Source: Neopusillimonas maritima
GTDB lineage: Bacteria; Pseudomonadota; Gammaproteobacteria; Burkholderiales; Burkholderiaceae_B
Direction: 5' to 3' (one strand)
Length of the DNA stretch: 64,000 nt
Assembly: GCF_040930455.2 (NCBI RefSeq)
Contig: NZ_CP170494.1
Of this stretch, positions 25,003-34,615 are shown one piece after another. The notes beneath the pieces were generated by a model that was given only the letters and a program-made list of their open reading frames with translations, searched no databases and was not told the DNA's origin. Position 1 is the first letter of the stretch, and every line of letters starts with the position of its first letter. The position numbers and the translations under genes are program-made.

Positions 25003-25692
25003 GTGCTGTTGTTGAAAACCGGGCGTGTATTGCTGGCCGCCATGATGCTTGCCGGGCTGACCGCCTGCGCAACCGATGCTGAGCAGTACTACAGCTTGCA
25101 ACCGTCCGCTTCCGACGGCGCTGACCAAACACGTACTCAAGATGAGTTCGATTACGTTGTCAGTGTGCGGCCGGTGCAGGTTCCAGCTCAGTTGGACCGC
25201 TCACAAATAGTGCTTAAGGGGCGCAGTGGCGAGGTTAGCGTGTTGAACGCGAGTTTGTGGGCATCGCCATTGCCCGATGAGCTTCGTCTGGCGGTGTCCA
25301 GTGTGCTCACCCAGCGCCTGGGGGTGCCCGATCTACCGCTCTCTGCCGTGCCCGATGGCTTGCGTGTATGGTTGGTTAATCTTGATGTACAGCGGTTTGA
25401 TTCTGTGTATAACGCCGCGTCCGTTATTGATGTAACGTGGCGCTTGCAGGGGCAAACGGGCACGACAGAAAAAGCTCCTACATCAGTGTGTCGGGCCACG
25501 ATGTCCAAAACAGTAGGCACAGGTTTGGCACCGTTAATAGATACTCATCGCGAAAGTCTGCAAGTACTTGCGGGGTTAATTGCGCAGCAAATCTCAGCGG
25601 CACAAGCGCAGCCCAATGGAAACATTGCGCCGCCTGCGCAGCTAAACGTACCAGGTTTGGTGTTTCAAGGGTGCGCGCAGGCGAAGGCCTGA
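25003..25692 (+). CDS. pqiC: PqiC-family outer-membrane lipoprotein
   Basis: A 229-residue lipoprotein, third component of the Pqi system; it is thought to dock the PqiB tube at the outer membrane. The signal ends in the lipobox LTAC with lipidated Cys22. The ABC-type auxiliary domain (PqiC/DUF330) includes YYSLQPS and SVRPVQVPAQLDRSQIV. GTG 25003 is the start, with GGAGG about 8 nt upstream. It starts 11 bp after pqiB. Confidence 0.9.
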   Translation: MLLLKTGRVLLAAMMLAGLTACATDAEQYYSLQPSASDGADQTRTQDEFDYVVSVRPVQVPAQLDRSQIVLKGRSGEVSVLNASLWASPLPDELRLAVSSVLTQRLGVPDLPLSAVPDGLRVWLVNLDVQRFDSVYNAASVIDVTWRLQGQTGTTEKAPTSVCRATMSKTVGTGLAPLIDTHRESLQVLAGLIAQQISAAQAQPNGNIAPPAQLNVPGLVFQGCAQAKA

Positions 25693-25707
25693 ATAAGGGC
25701 TTAACTT

Positions 25708-25738
25708 GGCCGGCAAAATCGGGCGTGGCCCGCCGGCC
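25708..25738. terminator. Hairpin between convergent pqiC and dut
   Basis: GGCCGGC (25708-25714) and GCCGGCC (25732-25738) enclose an inner GGGC/GCCC stem. Very GC-rich, but with no clear T-run on either strand. The position between convergent genes suggests a shared terminator. Confidence 0.45.
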
Positions 25739-25745
25739 TTAGCGG

Positions 25746-26204
25746 TTAGCTTCGGCCGGTGCTGCCGAATCCACCTTGTCCGCGGTCGCTGTCTTCAAAT
25801 GCGTCTACAAGGTTGAAGTTGGCCTGCACAACCGGCACGATGATCAATTGCGCCAGTCGTTCCATGGGTTCCAGTTTGAAGGGCTGTGTACCTCGGTTCC
25901 AGGCTGACACCATCAGGGGGCCCTGGTAGTCGGAGTCGATTAAACCGACCAGGTTGCCCAGCACAATACCGTGCTTGTGCCCAAGGCCTGAACGCGGCAG
26001 AATCATGGCCGCGTAATTGGGATCGGCAATGTGGATTGCCAGACCGGTAGGCACAAGTTCGGTTTGACCCGGCTCCAGAACTAACGTTTGGTCCAGGCAA
26101 GCCCGCAAATCGAGACCGGCCGAACCCGCGGTTGCGTAATGGGGAAGTGCCTCGCGCATGCGCGAATCAAGAATTTTGACGTCGATGGTTTTACGTTGGT
26201 TCAC
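25746..26204 (-). CDS. dut: dUTP diphosphatase
   Basis: Hydrolyses dUTP to dUMP, keeping uracil out of DNA and supplying dTMP synthesis. The 152-residue trimeric-type enzyme shows motif I AGSAGLDLRA (26-35), motif II PRSGLGHKHG (70-79), motif III GLIDSDYQGPL (87-97, catalytic Asp90) and the glycine-rich motif V (141-150). The frame is open far upstream, but GTG 26204 gives the expected length and avoids overlapping dedA. Shine-Dalgarno weak. Confidence 0.94.
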   Translation of the reverse strand: MNQRKTIDVKILDSRMREALPHYATAGSAGLDLRACLDQTLVLEPGQTELVPTGLAIHIADPNYAAMILPRSGLGHKHGIVLGNLVGLIDSDYQGPLMVSAWNRGTQPFKLEPMERLAQLIIVPVVQANFNLVDAFEDSDRGQGGFGSTGRS

Positions 26205-26223
26205 GGTATTTGCTGTTGATTGT

Positions 26224-26856
26224 TTATTGATCGGTTGGGCGAGCACGGCGTTTGCGAATGACGACCAGGGTAATCCAAACCGCAATGACAACCGATAGAA
26301 CGGAGCTGATGATAATACTGGCGTTGCCCCCGTTCGAGCCGAGTGAGCCAATACTGCGCGCGGTAAGGTAACCGGGCACAAGCATAACCGGAACCCATAC
26401 AAATGCCGACGCAATATTGGCTACCTGAAAACGCCAATGGCGCATTTTCATGATGCCGGCAACAGTTGGTATTACAGCTCGCAACGGCCCCAGGAAACGT
26501 CCGCCGAATATCGACAACATGCCATATTTGTAAAAAAACAAACGGGCTCGTGCCACAGCGCGCTTTTGGCGATTGAGCGGCCAACGGTGGATAATCTGTG
26601 GCCCCAGCCAACGGCCAATATAGTACGAGATGCCGTCGCCGATAATGGCGCCCAGAATGCCCCAGCCAATGACGGGTAGAGGTTCTACGGTGCCGCTGCC
26701 GATTAAACCCCCAACGACCAACATAATGGCGGTAGCGGGAATCGCAATGCCGACAATAAGCAACGATTCGCCCATTGTCATCAGCCCAAGAATAAGCCCC
26801 GCCCATTCCTGGTTGGCGTGAATAAATTGCGTCAGGTCGTTTACCAGTTGTTCCAT
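26224..26856 (-). CDS. DedA family membrane protein
   Basis: A 210-residue DedA/SNARE-associated (VTT) inner-membrane protein. The family includes undecaprenyl-phosphate and phospholipid flippases. Motifs GDGISYYIGRWLG and the later FGGRFLGPLRAVIPTVAG are typical, with four or five hydrophobic helices. It sits 33 bp after coaBC and 19 bp before dut, probably cotranscribed. Exact substrate unknown. Confidence 0.9.
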   Translation of the reverse strand: MEQLVNDLTQFIHANQEWAGLILGLMTMGESLLIVGIAIPATAIMLVVGGLIGSGTVEPLPVIGWGILGAIIGDGISYYIGRWLGPQIIHRWPLNRQKRAVARARLFFYKYGMLSIFGGRFLGPLRAVIPTVAGIMKMRHWRFQVANIASAFVWVPVMLVPGYLTARSIGSLGSNGGNASIIISSVLSVVIAVWITLVVIRKRRARPTDQ

Positions 26857-26889
26857 TGATTACTCAGAATAAAGTCGACGGCGGGCGTT

Positions 26890-28098
26890 TCAGGCGCGAT
26901 CGGAAAGGCGGTTGGCGATGGCATGAATCAGCTCGCGTGCGGCTTGCTGCTTGGGCAGAAGGGGAAGGTCTTGATGACCGTTCTGATCGAACAGGACAAA
27001 AGTGGTGGTGTCGGCATCCATGGCTTCTTGTGCCAGGTTGCCCACCAGTAGCGGAATGTTTTTGCGTTGGCGTTTGGCTTGCGCATATTCATGGAGGTTT
27101 TCGGTTTCTGCGGCGAAGCCCACACACCAGGGGCCGTCCTTAAGCGCAGCCACTTCAGCAAGAATGTCGGGGTTGGGCGCAAATGCAATGTGCGGCGGCT
27201 GTGGGCCATTTTTATCGGTTTTCTTCAGTTTCTGTTCACTTGCGTTACTTATGTGCCAATCGGCGACTGCCGCAACCGAAATAAAGATGTCTGCGTTGTG
27301 CGCTTGTCCTAATACGTGCGCATGCATTTCCCGTGCACTTTCCACGTTAATGCGTTTAACCCCGTAAGGGCACGGCAATGCTGTTGGCCCAGAAATCAGC
27401 GTAATGTCAGCGCCGGCCTCGCGGGCAGCGCGGGCAATGGCGTAACCGGTTTTCCCTGATGAGCGGTTGCTGATCACGCGTACGGGGTCTACGCGTTCAG
27501 CCGTGGGACCCGCCGTAACAAGCACGCGCTTTCCGGACAGTAGTTTGGGTTGAAAAAAAGCAATGACTTCAGCAAGCAGTTCATGCGGCTCCAGCATTCT
27601 GCCGTCACCCGTTTCCCCGCAAGCCTGATCACCGGTTCCCGGCCCAAGAACAAGCACGCCGTCGCTACGCAGTTGCCGTATATTTCGCTGCGTGGCGGGG
27701 TGCTCCCACATTTCACGATTCATGGCCGGGGCCACCAGCAAAGGGCATTGCCCACGCGCCAGGCACAGAGTGGTGAGCAAGTCGTCGGCCATACCAGTGG
27801 CTAAGCGCGCCAGCAGGTTGGCGCTGGCCGGGGCAATGACAATGGCATCGGCCTGGCGGCTTAAGTTAATGTGTGCCATGTTGTTCGGCACCCGATTATC
27901 CCAGGCGTCGGTGTAAACGGGGTTACCTGACAATGCCTGGAAGGTAACCGGCGTAATGAACCGAGTGGCCGATTGTGTCATGACAACGTTAATGGCTGCG
28001 CCTTCATCTTGCATTCTGCGCAGTAGCTCGGCGCTTTTATAGCAAGCGATACCGCCGCTCAGGCCCAGCACAATCTGTTTGTGATCAAGATCACCCAT
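26890..28098 (-). CDS. coaBC: Bifunctional CoaBC (phosphopantothenoylcysteine synthetase/decarboxylase)
   Basis: Two steps of coenzyme A synthesis in one 402-residue protein. The N-terminal flavin-dependent decarboxylase domain has LGLSGGIACYKS, the substrate motif APAMNREMWEHP and the catalytic Cys region GDQACGETGDGRM. From about residue 185 the CoaB synthetase domain starts (LVTAGPTAERVDPVRVISN). ATG 28098 overlaps the lspA stop by 8 bp. Confidence 0.96.
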   Translation of the reverse strand: MGDLDHKQIVLGLSGGIACYKSAELLRRMQDEGAAINVVMTQSATRFITPVTFQALSGNPVYTDAWDNRVPNNMAHINLSRQADAIVIAPASANLLARLATGMADDLLTTLCLARGQCPLLVAPAMNREMWEHPATQRNIRQLRSDGVLVLGPGTGDQACGETGDGRMLEPHELLAEVIAFFQPKLLSGKRVLVTAGPTAERVDPVRVISNRSSGKTGYAIARAAREAGADITLISGPTALPCPYGVKRINVESAREMHAHVLGQAHNADIFISVAAVADWHISNASEQKLKKTDKNGPQPPHIAFAPNPDILAEVAALKDGPWCVGFAAETENLHEYAQAKRQRKNIPLLVGNLAQEAMDADTTTFVLFDQNGHQDLPLLPKQQAARELIHAIANRLSDRA

Positions 28099-28591
28099 GG
28101 TCTTTCTTCGCCTGCCGCCGAATGCGGCGTATTTCATCAAGAATCAGCAATACTGCACCCACGGTAATCGAAACATCGGCGATGTTGAATGCCGGAAAAT
28201 GCCATTGCTGCCAATAAAATAGCAAGAAATCGACGACGTGACCATGTTGGACACGATCGATCAGGTTACCGATTGCGCCGCCCAGAATTGCCATAAGCGC
28301 CGCGCAAAACAGGTATTGGTTGCGGCTACGCCAGAGCAAATGCAAAATGAGCACAATCGCGCCTACTGCAATAACGGTAAACAACCAGCGTTGCCATCCC
28401 TGGCCATCCGATAGAAAGCTAAATGCGGCGCCTGGGTTGTATAACAAGGTGAAATCGAAGAATGACAAAACCGGCAGACGCTGGCCATACGTGAAGGTCG
28501 AGTCGAAGTACACCTTGGTCCACTGGTCGAGGCCGACAATGACGGCCGCCCCAAGCAGCCAGGCAACAAAGGCGCGTGGCTGCTTAGGCAT
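28091..28591 (-). CDS. lspA: Lipoprotein signal peptidase (signal peptidase II)
   Basis: Inner-membrane aspartyl protease that removes signal peptides from diacylglyceryl-prolipoproteins. The 166-residue form has four hydrophobic helices and both catalytic Asp motifs: GNLIDR and FNIADVSI. I start at ATG 28591 (MPKQPRAFVAW), which overlaps the ileS stop by 8 bp; longer upstream starts run into ileS. Confidence 0.96.
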   Translation of the reverse strand: MPKQPRAFVAWLLGAAVIVGLDQWTKVYFDSTFTYGQRLPVLSFFDFTLLYNPGAAFSFLSDGQGWQRWLFTVIAVGAIVLILHLLWRSRNQYLFCAALMAILGGAIGNLIDRVQHGHVVDFLLFYWQQWHFPAFNIADVSITVGAVLLILDEIRRIRRQAKKDHG

Positions 28592-31418
28592 AATGACGTG
28601 ATTCGCCTGTTTCAAACAGGTTGGACGTGCATCGGCCACATAAGGTGGGATGGTCCGTGTTCTGCCCGACGTCGGCGCGATGATGCCAGCAACGTTCGCA
28701 CTTTTCCTGTTGGGTTGCACTCACCTCAATCGCCATGTCGCCTTCGCGCTCGTGTACGTTGGCGCGGGAAACAATCATAATAAAGCGCAAATCGTCATTC
28801 AGCGAGCGTAAAAAGACAAGGTCGCTGCCGTGCGCATAGATATCGAGCTCTGCAGCCAGTGAGGAACCGATTTGACCGGTGGCCCGAACGTCTTCAATGC
28901 GGCGCATGGCTTCGGCGCGAATTTCACGCAAACGTGCCCATTTTTCCGCCAGTTCATTGGCATTATCTTGTGCCGGCAGGTCATGATAGCGTTCGGTAAA
29001 AATAGTGAGCACATCGCCGTTGTGTAAGTCTTTCCACGCTTCTTCGGCTGTGAACGACAAAATAGGCGCCATGAGGCGTAGCAGCGAATGAGTAATGTGA
29101 TAAAGCGCTGTTTGCGCCGAGCGGCGCGCCTGGCTTTGGGCACCGGTTGTGTAAAGGCGATCTTTAAGAATGTCGAGGTAAAAAGCGCCCAGGTCTTCCG
29201 AGCAGAAAATCTGCAAGCGCGATACGGCCGTGTGGAATTCGTAGCGTCGGTAGCATTCCAGCACTTCGTCTTGCATGGCCTGGGTCATCACCAGGGCATA
29301 GCGGTCGATTTCGAACAAGTCGTTAACGGCCAGGCCATCGCGTTCCAGGTCGAAGTCGTTGATGTTGCCCAAAAGAAACTTCAAGGTGTTGCGAATCCGG
29401 CGGTAGCCTTCAACAACCCGTTTCAGAATTTCATCGGAAATCGACAACTCACCGGAATAGTCGGTGGATGCTGTCCACAGACGCAGAATTTCCGCGCCTA
29501 AAGCATCGGATACTTTTTGTGGGGCCACCACATTGCCGACTGATTTGCTCATTTTGCGCCCTTTGCCGTCGACCACAAAACCGTGGGTCAGTAAGGCTTT
29601 ATAGGGTGCGCGCCCATAGAGCATGCAACTGGTAAGCAATGAAGAGTGGAACCAGCCGCGATGTTGGTCAGAGCCTTCCAGGTACAGGTCGGCCGGCCAG
29701 GTGAGTTCATCTGCGTGCGACCCGTTCATGTCGTGGTCACGTCCGCCCAGCACGGTGGCATGCGTGGTACCCGAGTCGAACCAGACGTCGAGTGTGTCGC
29801 GATTCTTTTCGTATAGTGGAGCTTCGTCACCCAGTAACTCAGCGGGATCCAGGCTTTGCCAGGCTTCGATGCCTTCTTTTTCCACGCGCTGTGCCACTTG
29901 TTCAAGCAATTCGGGTGTGCGGGGGTGAAGTTCGCCGGTTTCCTTGTGAACGAAAAATGCCATCGGTACACCCCACTGACGCTGGCGCGATAAGGTCCAG
30001 TCGGGACGGTTGGCAATCATGGCATGAAGGCGTGCACGGCCCCAGGAGGGGAAGAACTGTGTGCTTTCCACGCCGTTCAGCGCCATTTCGCGCAGTGTGG
30101 GCCCGTTTGAGGGTTCGCGATCCATGCCCGCAAACCATTGGCTGGTGGCACGGTAAATAACCGGTGTTTTATGGCGCCAGCAGTGCATGTAGCTGTGCTT
30201 GAGTGGTTCCTGTTTAAGCAGGTTGCCCGCTGAATCGATCGCTTTCACGATTTCCGGGTTGGCTTTCCAGATAAGTTGGCCACCAAACAGGGGAAGCGAG
30301 TTGACGTAATGACCATCGCCCATGACCGGGTTAATGATGTCGTCGTCGTGCAAACCATGCGAGCGGCATGACAAGAAATCGTCGACCCCATATGCCGGGG
30401 CGGCATGCACCACGCCGGTACCGGTTTCCAAGGAAACGTAGTCGGCCAGATAAACAGGGGCAATACGCTGATAACCTTCGTGAGCGCTGTAGAGGGGATG
30501 GCGGAATGCCAGGCCGGCCAGGACACTGCCTTTGCATTGTGCAATAACCGTGCCTTCCAGCCCCCATTCCTGCAAACAACTTTCCACTCGTTCGGCGGCG
30601 ATCAACAGGCAACTGCCGCCGGCGCGCGGGCTGTTCAGTTCAACCAGCGCGTAATCCAGTTCCGGATGCACATTTAATGCCTGGTTGGAAGGTAGTGTCC
30701 AGGGGGTGGTCGTCCAGATCACAATCGCGCCTGTTTTTGCTTCCTTCAGATCAAACGCTTTGGCAACGGCTTCAGGATCATTGAACGGGAAGGCTACGTA
30801 AACGGCTGGGTCGGTGCGATCGGCGTATTCAACTTCGGCTTCAGCCAGCGCCGACCCGCAGTCGAAACACCAGTTAACCGGTTTCAGGCCGCGAAATACG
30901 AACCCTTTTTCCATGATGCGACCCAGCGCGCGTAGCTCGTTCGCCTCGTTCTGGTAGTTCATGGTGAGGTAGGGGTTCGACCAGTCGGCCAACACGCCCA
31001 GGCGTTTGAAGTCGACACGCTGACGTTCGATTTGTTCGTGCGCATAGGCGCGCGCTTTCGCTTGCACTTCCTCTACCGGTAAATGTTTGCCGTATTTCTT
31101 TTCAATCTGAATTTCAATGGGCATGCCATGGCAATCCCAGCCGGGCACGTAGTGCGCGTCGTAGCCGTCCATATTACGACTTTTCACGATGATGTCTTTC
31201 AACACCTTGTTGACGGCATGGCCGATATGAATATCGCCGTTGGCGTAGGGGGGGCCGTCGTGCAGTACGAACTTGGGGCGGCCTTTACTGGCTTGCCTGA
31301 TGGCGGCGTAAATTCTGTTTTCCTCCCATTCGGCAACCCATTTGGGCTCTCGCTTGGCTAGGTCGCCGCGCATTGGGAAAGGAGTTTCAGGCAGGTTAAG
31401 CGTTTTTCTATAGTCCAT
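28584..31418 (-). CDS. ileS: Isoleucyl-tRNA synthetase
   Basis: Charges tRNA-Ile. The 944-residue class I synthetase has the HIGH-type motif (PPYANGDIHIGHAVNK near residue 60), an inserted editing domain, KMSKS (GKGRKMSKSVGN) and a C-terminal zinc finger with CERCWHH and CGRC. ATG 31418 (MDYRKTLNLPET) is the standard start and overlaps the ribF stop by 11 bp. Confidence 0.97.
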   Translation of the reverse strand: MDYRKTLNLPETPFPMRGDLAKREPKWVAEWEENRIYAAIRQASKGRPKFVLHDGPPYANGDIHIGHAVNKVLKDIIVKSRNMDGYDAHYVPGWDCHGMPIEIQIEKKYGKHLPVEEVQAKARAYAHEQIERQRVDFKRLGVLADWSNPYLTMNYQNEANELRALGRIMEKGFVFRGLKPVNWCFDCGSALAEAEVEYADRTDPAVYVAFPFNDPEAVAKAFDLKEAKTGAIVIWTTTPWTLPSNQALNVHPELDYALVELNSPRAGGSCLLIAAERVESCLQEWGLEGTVIAQCKGSVLAGLAFRHPLYSAHEGYQRIAPVYLADYVSLETGTGVVHAAPAYGVDDFLSCRSHGLHDDDIINPVMGDGHYVNSLPLFGGQLIWKANPEIVKAIDSAGNLLKQEPLKHSYMHCWRHKTPVIYRATSQWFAGMDREPSNGPTLREMALNGVESTQFFPSWGRARLHAMIANRPDWTLSRQRQWGVPMAFFVHKETGELHPRTPELLEQVAQRVEKEGIEAWQSLDPAELLGDEAPLYEKNRDTLDVWFDSGTTHATVLGGRDHDMNGSHADELTWPADLYLEGSDQHRGWFHSSLLTSCMLYGRAPYKALLTHGFVVDGKGRKMSKSVGNVVAPQKVSDALGAEILRLWTASTDYSGELSISDEILKRVVEGYRRIRNTLKFLLGNINDFDLERDGLAVNDLFEIDRYALVMTQAMQDEVLECYRRYEFHTAVSRLQIFCSEDLGAFYLDILKDRLYTTGAQSQARRSAQTALYHITHSLLRLMAPILSFTAEEAWKDLHNGDVLTIFTERYHDLPAQDNANELAEKWARLREIRAEAMRRIEDVRATGQIGSSLAAELDIYAHGSDLVFLRSLNDDLRFIMIVSRANVHEREGDMAIEVSATQQEKCERCWHHRADVGQNTDHPTLCGRCTSNLFETGESRHYA

Positions 31419-32373
31419 GGAGCGAAAAGTAATCGCGAGCGCGCTGCGCATCGTTGTCGATGGCGGCGGTCATTGTCGGTAAGTCGGGAAATTTCTCTTC
31501 GTCGCGAAGAAACTTCAGGAATTCTATACGTGTGAGTTTACCGTAAGCGTTGATATTGCAGTCGAACAAGTGCACTTCCAGCATGATTCGCCCCGCTTCA
31601 TCAACGGTGGGGCGCACGCCCAGGCTGGCCACACCATTTAATGGTTGCTCTGCCAGACCGTAGGCTTGCACGACGTAAATGCCCGAGCGGGCAGCGCATA
31701 GCTCGGGTACGCGGATATTCAGCGTGGGGTAGCCCAGTGTGCGTCCCAGCTTTTTGCCATGCACCACGTGCCCGCTGATGCGATAAGGATGCCCCAGCAA
31801 ATGCGCGGCACGGTCGAGGTTGCCCACGGCCAGGGCGGTGCGGACCTCCGAGCTGGAAATACGGTGGCCGTGTTCATCGACGACATCGGTGATGATTTCC
31901 ACTTCGAAGCCGTTACGTCGGCCGGCGCGGCGCAGGTGTTCGATATCGCCAAACCGTTTATGACCATAGCGGAAATCTTCGCCCACCAGGAGCCAGCGCG
32001 TGTTCAAACCCTGAATTAACATTTGCTCAACGAATTCGTCGGCCGTCAGGTTGGCTAACGCTTCGTTAAACCGCAATAATGCCAGTTGTTGAATATTCAG
32101 GCGATTAATGCCCCAAACCTTATCGCGCAAGCTACTGATTTGGGTAGGCATGAGTTCCGGCCGATTGCCTTTGCGGGCAAAATACACGCGCGGATGCGGA
32201 TGGAAGGTCATGACCGTTGAGGCCAACTGGCGTTGCGCGGCGATATGCGCCACCCGCGCAAGAATGGTTTGGTGGCCCCGATGCACACCGTCGAAATTGC
32301 CGATTGTGACGGCACTTGGACAATGATTATCGTGGCGGGGCAGAGACCGATAAATTTTAAGGGTATTTTTCAC
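31408..32373 (-). CDS. ribF: Bifunctional riboflavin kinase/FAD synthetase
   Basis: Makes FMN and then FAD. The N-terminal nucleotidyltransferase domain has AVTIGNFDGVHRGH; the C-terminal riboflavin kinase domain contains LGRTLGYPTLNI. About 321 residues. The start is uncertain: GTG 32373 or TTG 32379, neither with a clear Shine-Dalgarno; homologues begin close to KIYRSL, so I choose the GTG. First gene of the overlapping ribF-ileS-lspA-coaBC string; diverges from purN. Confidence 0.94.
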   Translation of the reverse strand: MKNTLKIYRSLPRHDNHCPSAVTIGNFDGVHRGHQTILARVAHIAAQRQLASTVMTFHPHPRVYFARKGNRPELMPTQISSLRDKVWGINRLNIQQLALLRFNEALANLTADEFVEQMLIQGLNTRWLLVGEDFRYGHKRFGDIEHLRRAGRRNGFEVEIITDVVDEHGHRISSSEVRTALAVGNLDRAAHLLGHPYRISGHVVHGKKLGRTLGYPTLNIRVPELCAARSGIYVVQAYGLAEQPLNGVASLGVRPTVDEAGRIMLEVHLFDCNINAYGKLTRIEFLKFLRDEEKFPDLPTMTAAIDNDAQRARDYFSLHGL

Positions 32374-32419
32374 GAACAACAGTTTACAATTTTATGTTGG
32401 GTTGCTCAGGGAAATCATT

Positions 32420-33163
32420 TTGTCATCCATTCAAACTACCGATGCACCGCAAGACGGCCGTTCATGTCGTCTGCTCATCATGATTTCCGGGCAGGGCACA
32501 AATATGCGGGCAATTGTGCACCGAATTCGGCAACAAAACCTGAACGCCGAGGTAGTGGCGGTCGTGTCCAGCGACCCCGACGCCCCCGGTGTGGCTTGGG
32601 CCCTTGAACAAGGTCTCACTACGCATGTGGTGGCGCCAGCCGCATTTTCAACACGGCGCCAATGGGATACCGCTCTGGCGGATGTGGTTGCCCGGGAGCG
32701 GCCCGATTACATTTTGCTGGCCGGGTTCATGCGTGTGCTGGCACCCGGTTTCGTTGAGCAATATGCCGGCCGCATGCTGAACATCCATCCTTCGTTGCTG
32801 CCGGCCTTTCCGGGGTTGCGAACGCATGAGCAGGCTTTGGCAGCCGGCGTTCAGTGGCATGGGTGCACGGTACACTTTGTGACGCCCGATCTCGATAGCG
32901 GGCCCATCGTGGCCCAGGTTGCCGTCTTTGTGCATCCCGACGACACGCCCCGGCGTTTGGCCGACCGGGTGCGTCTGGCCGAGCACCGTCTGTATCCCGA
33001 CGTGGTGACCTGGCTGGTACAGGGGCGCGTTTCGTTGAATAAAGGCGGGCGGGTCGATGTTGCGGGCGTTGCGCCGCGCGCCTATGTTGCATTGTCGTCG
33101 TCGGAGTCTCCGGCGCAATTGAAAATACTTAGGGCAGGAAATGAATCATCCACGCAGGTCTGA
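32420..33163 (+). CDS. purN: Phosphoribosylglycinamide formyltransferase
   Basis: Formylates GAR with 10-formyl-THF, third step of purine synthesis. Seen are ISGQGTNMRAI, the active-site NIHPSLLPAFPGLRTHEQAL and HGCTVHFVTPDLDSGPI. I infer a TTG start at 32420: AGGGA lies 7 nt upstream and no ATG is available. The 247-residue product has a C-terminal tail of about 40 residues beyond the usual domain end. It overlaps the next gene by 23 bp. Confidence 0.94.
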   Translation: MSSIQTTDAPQDGRSCRLLIMISGQGTNMRAIVHRIRQQNLNAEVVAVVSSDPDAPGVAWALEQGLTTHVVAPAAFSTRRQWDTALADVVARERPDYILLAGFMRVLAPGFVEQYAGRMLNIHPSLLPAFPGLRTHEQALAAGVQWHGCTVHFVTPDLDSGPIVAQVAVFVHPDDTPRRLADRVRLAEHRLYPDVVTWLVQGRVSLNKGGRVDVAGVAPRAYVALSSSESPAQLKILRAGNESSTQV

Positions 33164-34538
33164 AGGTCGAACGCAGGGTGCAGGTAATACCGCACCAACA
33201 CGTCACAGAACATCGGATAAAGGCAAGTCGGCCGCACGCAACAACCGGGGCGGCAAAAATGACGCCGGTGCGGTGTCGCCGGCCGCAATCCGTATTGAAC
33301 AGCTCAGGGCCGTGCTCGACCAGGCGGTGAAGTGGATTCATCCGGCTGATGCGGTGCTGTCGCGTTGGATGCGTATGAATCCAAAAATGGGTTCGCGCGA
33401 TCGTAGCGAGTTGGCTGACGCGTTTTTCAAAACGCTGCGTCATTTGCGTTTATACCGCCACCTTGCGGAAAGCGGGCAAGGGCCATTGTCGCGTCGGCTG
33501 GCCATTATGGGGTTATCGGGTGTCATGCGGCCCGAGGTTCTGTTGCAGGCCTTGTCGGAACATGAGCAAGTATGGCTGGAGCACGTCACGCAGGTTGATT
33601 TGGGGACCTTACCGCTGGCCGTGCGGGAAAGTTTGCCCGACTGGCTCGTTCAGCGGATGCAGGCGCTGCCTGATGGTGAGTCCCTTATTGTTGCGCTGAA
33701 TAGCAATGCGCCGCTGGATTTGCGGGTGAATCCTTTTAAAATCGATCGCGACACGGTACTGCGCTTGCTTGAGGCAGGGCCGGCTGCCACACTCGACCCG
33801 CAACCCACGCCTTATTCACCGTGGGGTATTCGAATTCACAGCCGTCCGCCCGTGAACCGGTGGTCTCTGTTTGAGAAGGGTGAAATTGAAGTGCAGGATG
33901 AAGGCAGCCAGTTACTGGCTGCCTTGTTGGCGCCCAAGCGCGGTGAAATGGTCATTGATTATTGCGCCGGCGCAGGGGGCAAAACGTTGCTCTTGGGGGC
34001 ACTGATGCGTTCTACCGGACGCCTGTATGCGTTCGACGTTTCAGCTGCGCGGCTGGCGCGTGCCAAGCCGCGGTTTGCCCGTAGCGGTTTATCGAATATT
34101 GTGCCGGTGGTTATTGCAGACGATAACGATCAGCGCGTGCGGCGCTTGCGTGGGAAGGCGCATCGGGTTTTGGTCGACGCGCCGTGCAGCGGGTTGGGAA
34201 CGTTGCGGCGCAATCCCGATTTGAAATGGCGCCAAAGCCCCGAATCAGTGCAAGAGCTTTGTGCCTTGCAGAGTCGTATTCTTAAACAGGCGTCTGCCTG
34301 CGTGGCGCCGGGCGGGCGGCTGGTTTATGCGACGTGCAGTGTGTTGCCTGAAGAGAATCAGCAGCAGGTGGAGGCTTTTCTGTCGGAAAACCCCGATTTT
34401 TCCTTGTTGAATGCGGGGGATATTCTTACAGACCGTTGTAAAAACCTAACGTTTGATACTCCCTATATGGTTTTAAGGCCTGACACCCACGGAACAGACG
34501 GCTTTTTCGCTGCTGTGCTGGAGCGGGCCAAGAACTAA
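33141..34538 (+). CDS. RsmB/NOP-family RNA cytosine-5 methyltransferase
   Basis: A 465-residue SAM-dependent m5C RNA methyltransferase. The C-terminal Rossmann domain has the SAM loop YCAGAGGKTLLLGAL, the DAPCSGLGTLRRNP motif and the catalytic YATCSVLPEEN. The N-terminal ~50 residues are basic and low complexity, followed by a helical region, but no clear NusB-like domain as in true RsmB. The target, probably 16S rRNA, is therefore uncertain. It overlaps the purN end, implying coupling. Confidence 0.85.
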   Translation: MNHPRRSEGRTQGAGNTAPTRHRTSDKGKSAARNNRGGKNDAGAVSPAAIRIEQLRAVLDQAVKWIHPADAVLSRWMRMNPKMGSRDRSELADAFFKTLRHLRLYRHLAESGQGPLSRRLAIMGLSGVMRPEVLLQALSEHEQVWLEHVTQVDLGTLPLAVRESLPDWLVQRMQALPDGESLIVALNSNAPLDLRVNPFKIDRDTVLRLLEAGPAATLDPQPTPYSPWGIRIHSRPPVNRWSLFEKGEIEVQDEGSQLLAALLAPKRGEMVIDYCAGAGGKTLLLGALMRSTGRLYAFDVSAARLARAKPRFARSGLSNIVPVVIADDNDQRVRRLRGKAHRVLVDAPCSGLGTLRRNPDLKWRQSPESVQELCALQSRILKQASACVAPGGRLVYATCSVLPEENQQQVEAFLSENPDFSLLNAGDILTDRCKNLTFDTPYMVLRPDTHGTDGFFAAVLERAKN

Positions 34539-34615
34539 TTGCAACAACCCCTGTCATATAGCATTCATCTACGCTACACTTAATTGGTTTTACTTTTAAA
34601 GGCCTGAACAGGTTT

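Noticed and set aside
26201..26806. 201-codon frame on the same strand as dedA
   Set aside because: Runs in another frame inside dedA; the product is rich in Arg, His and Cys without membrane helices or motifs.
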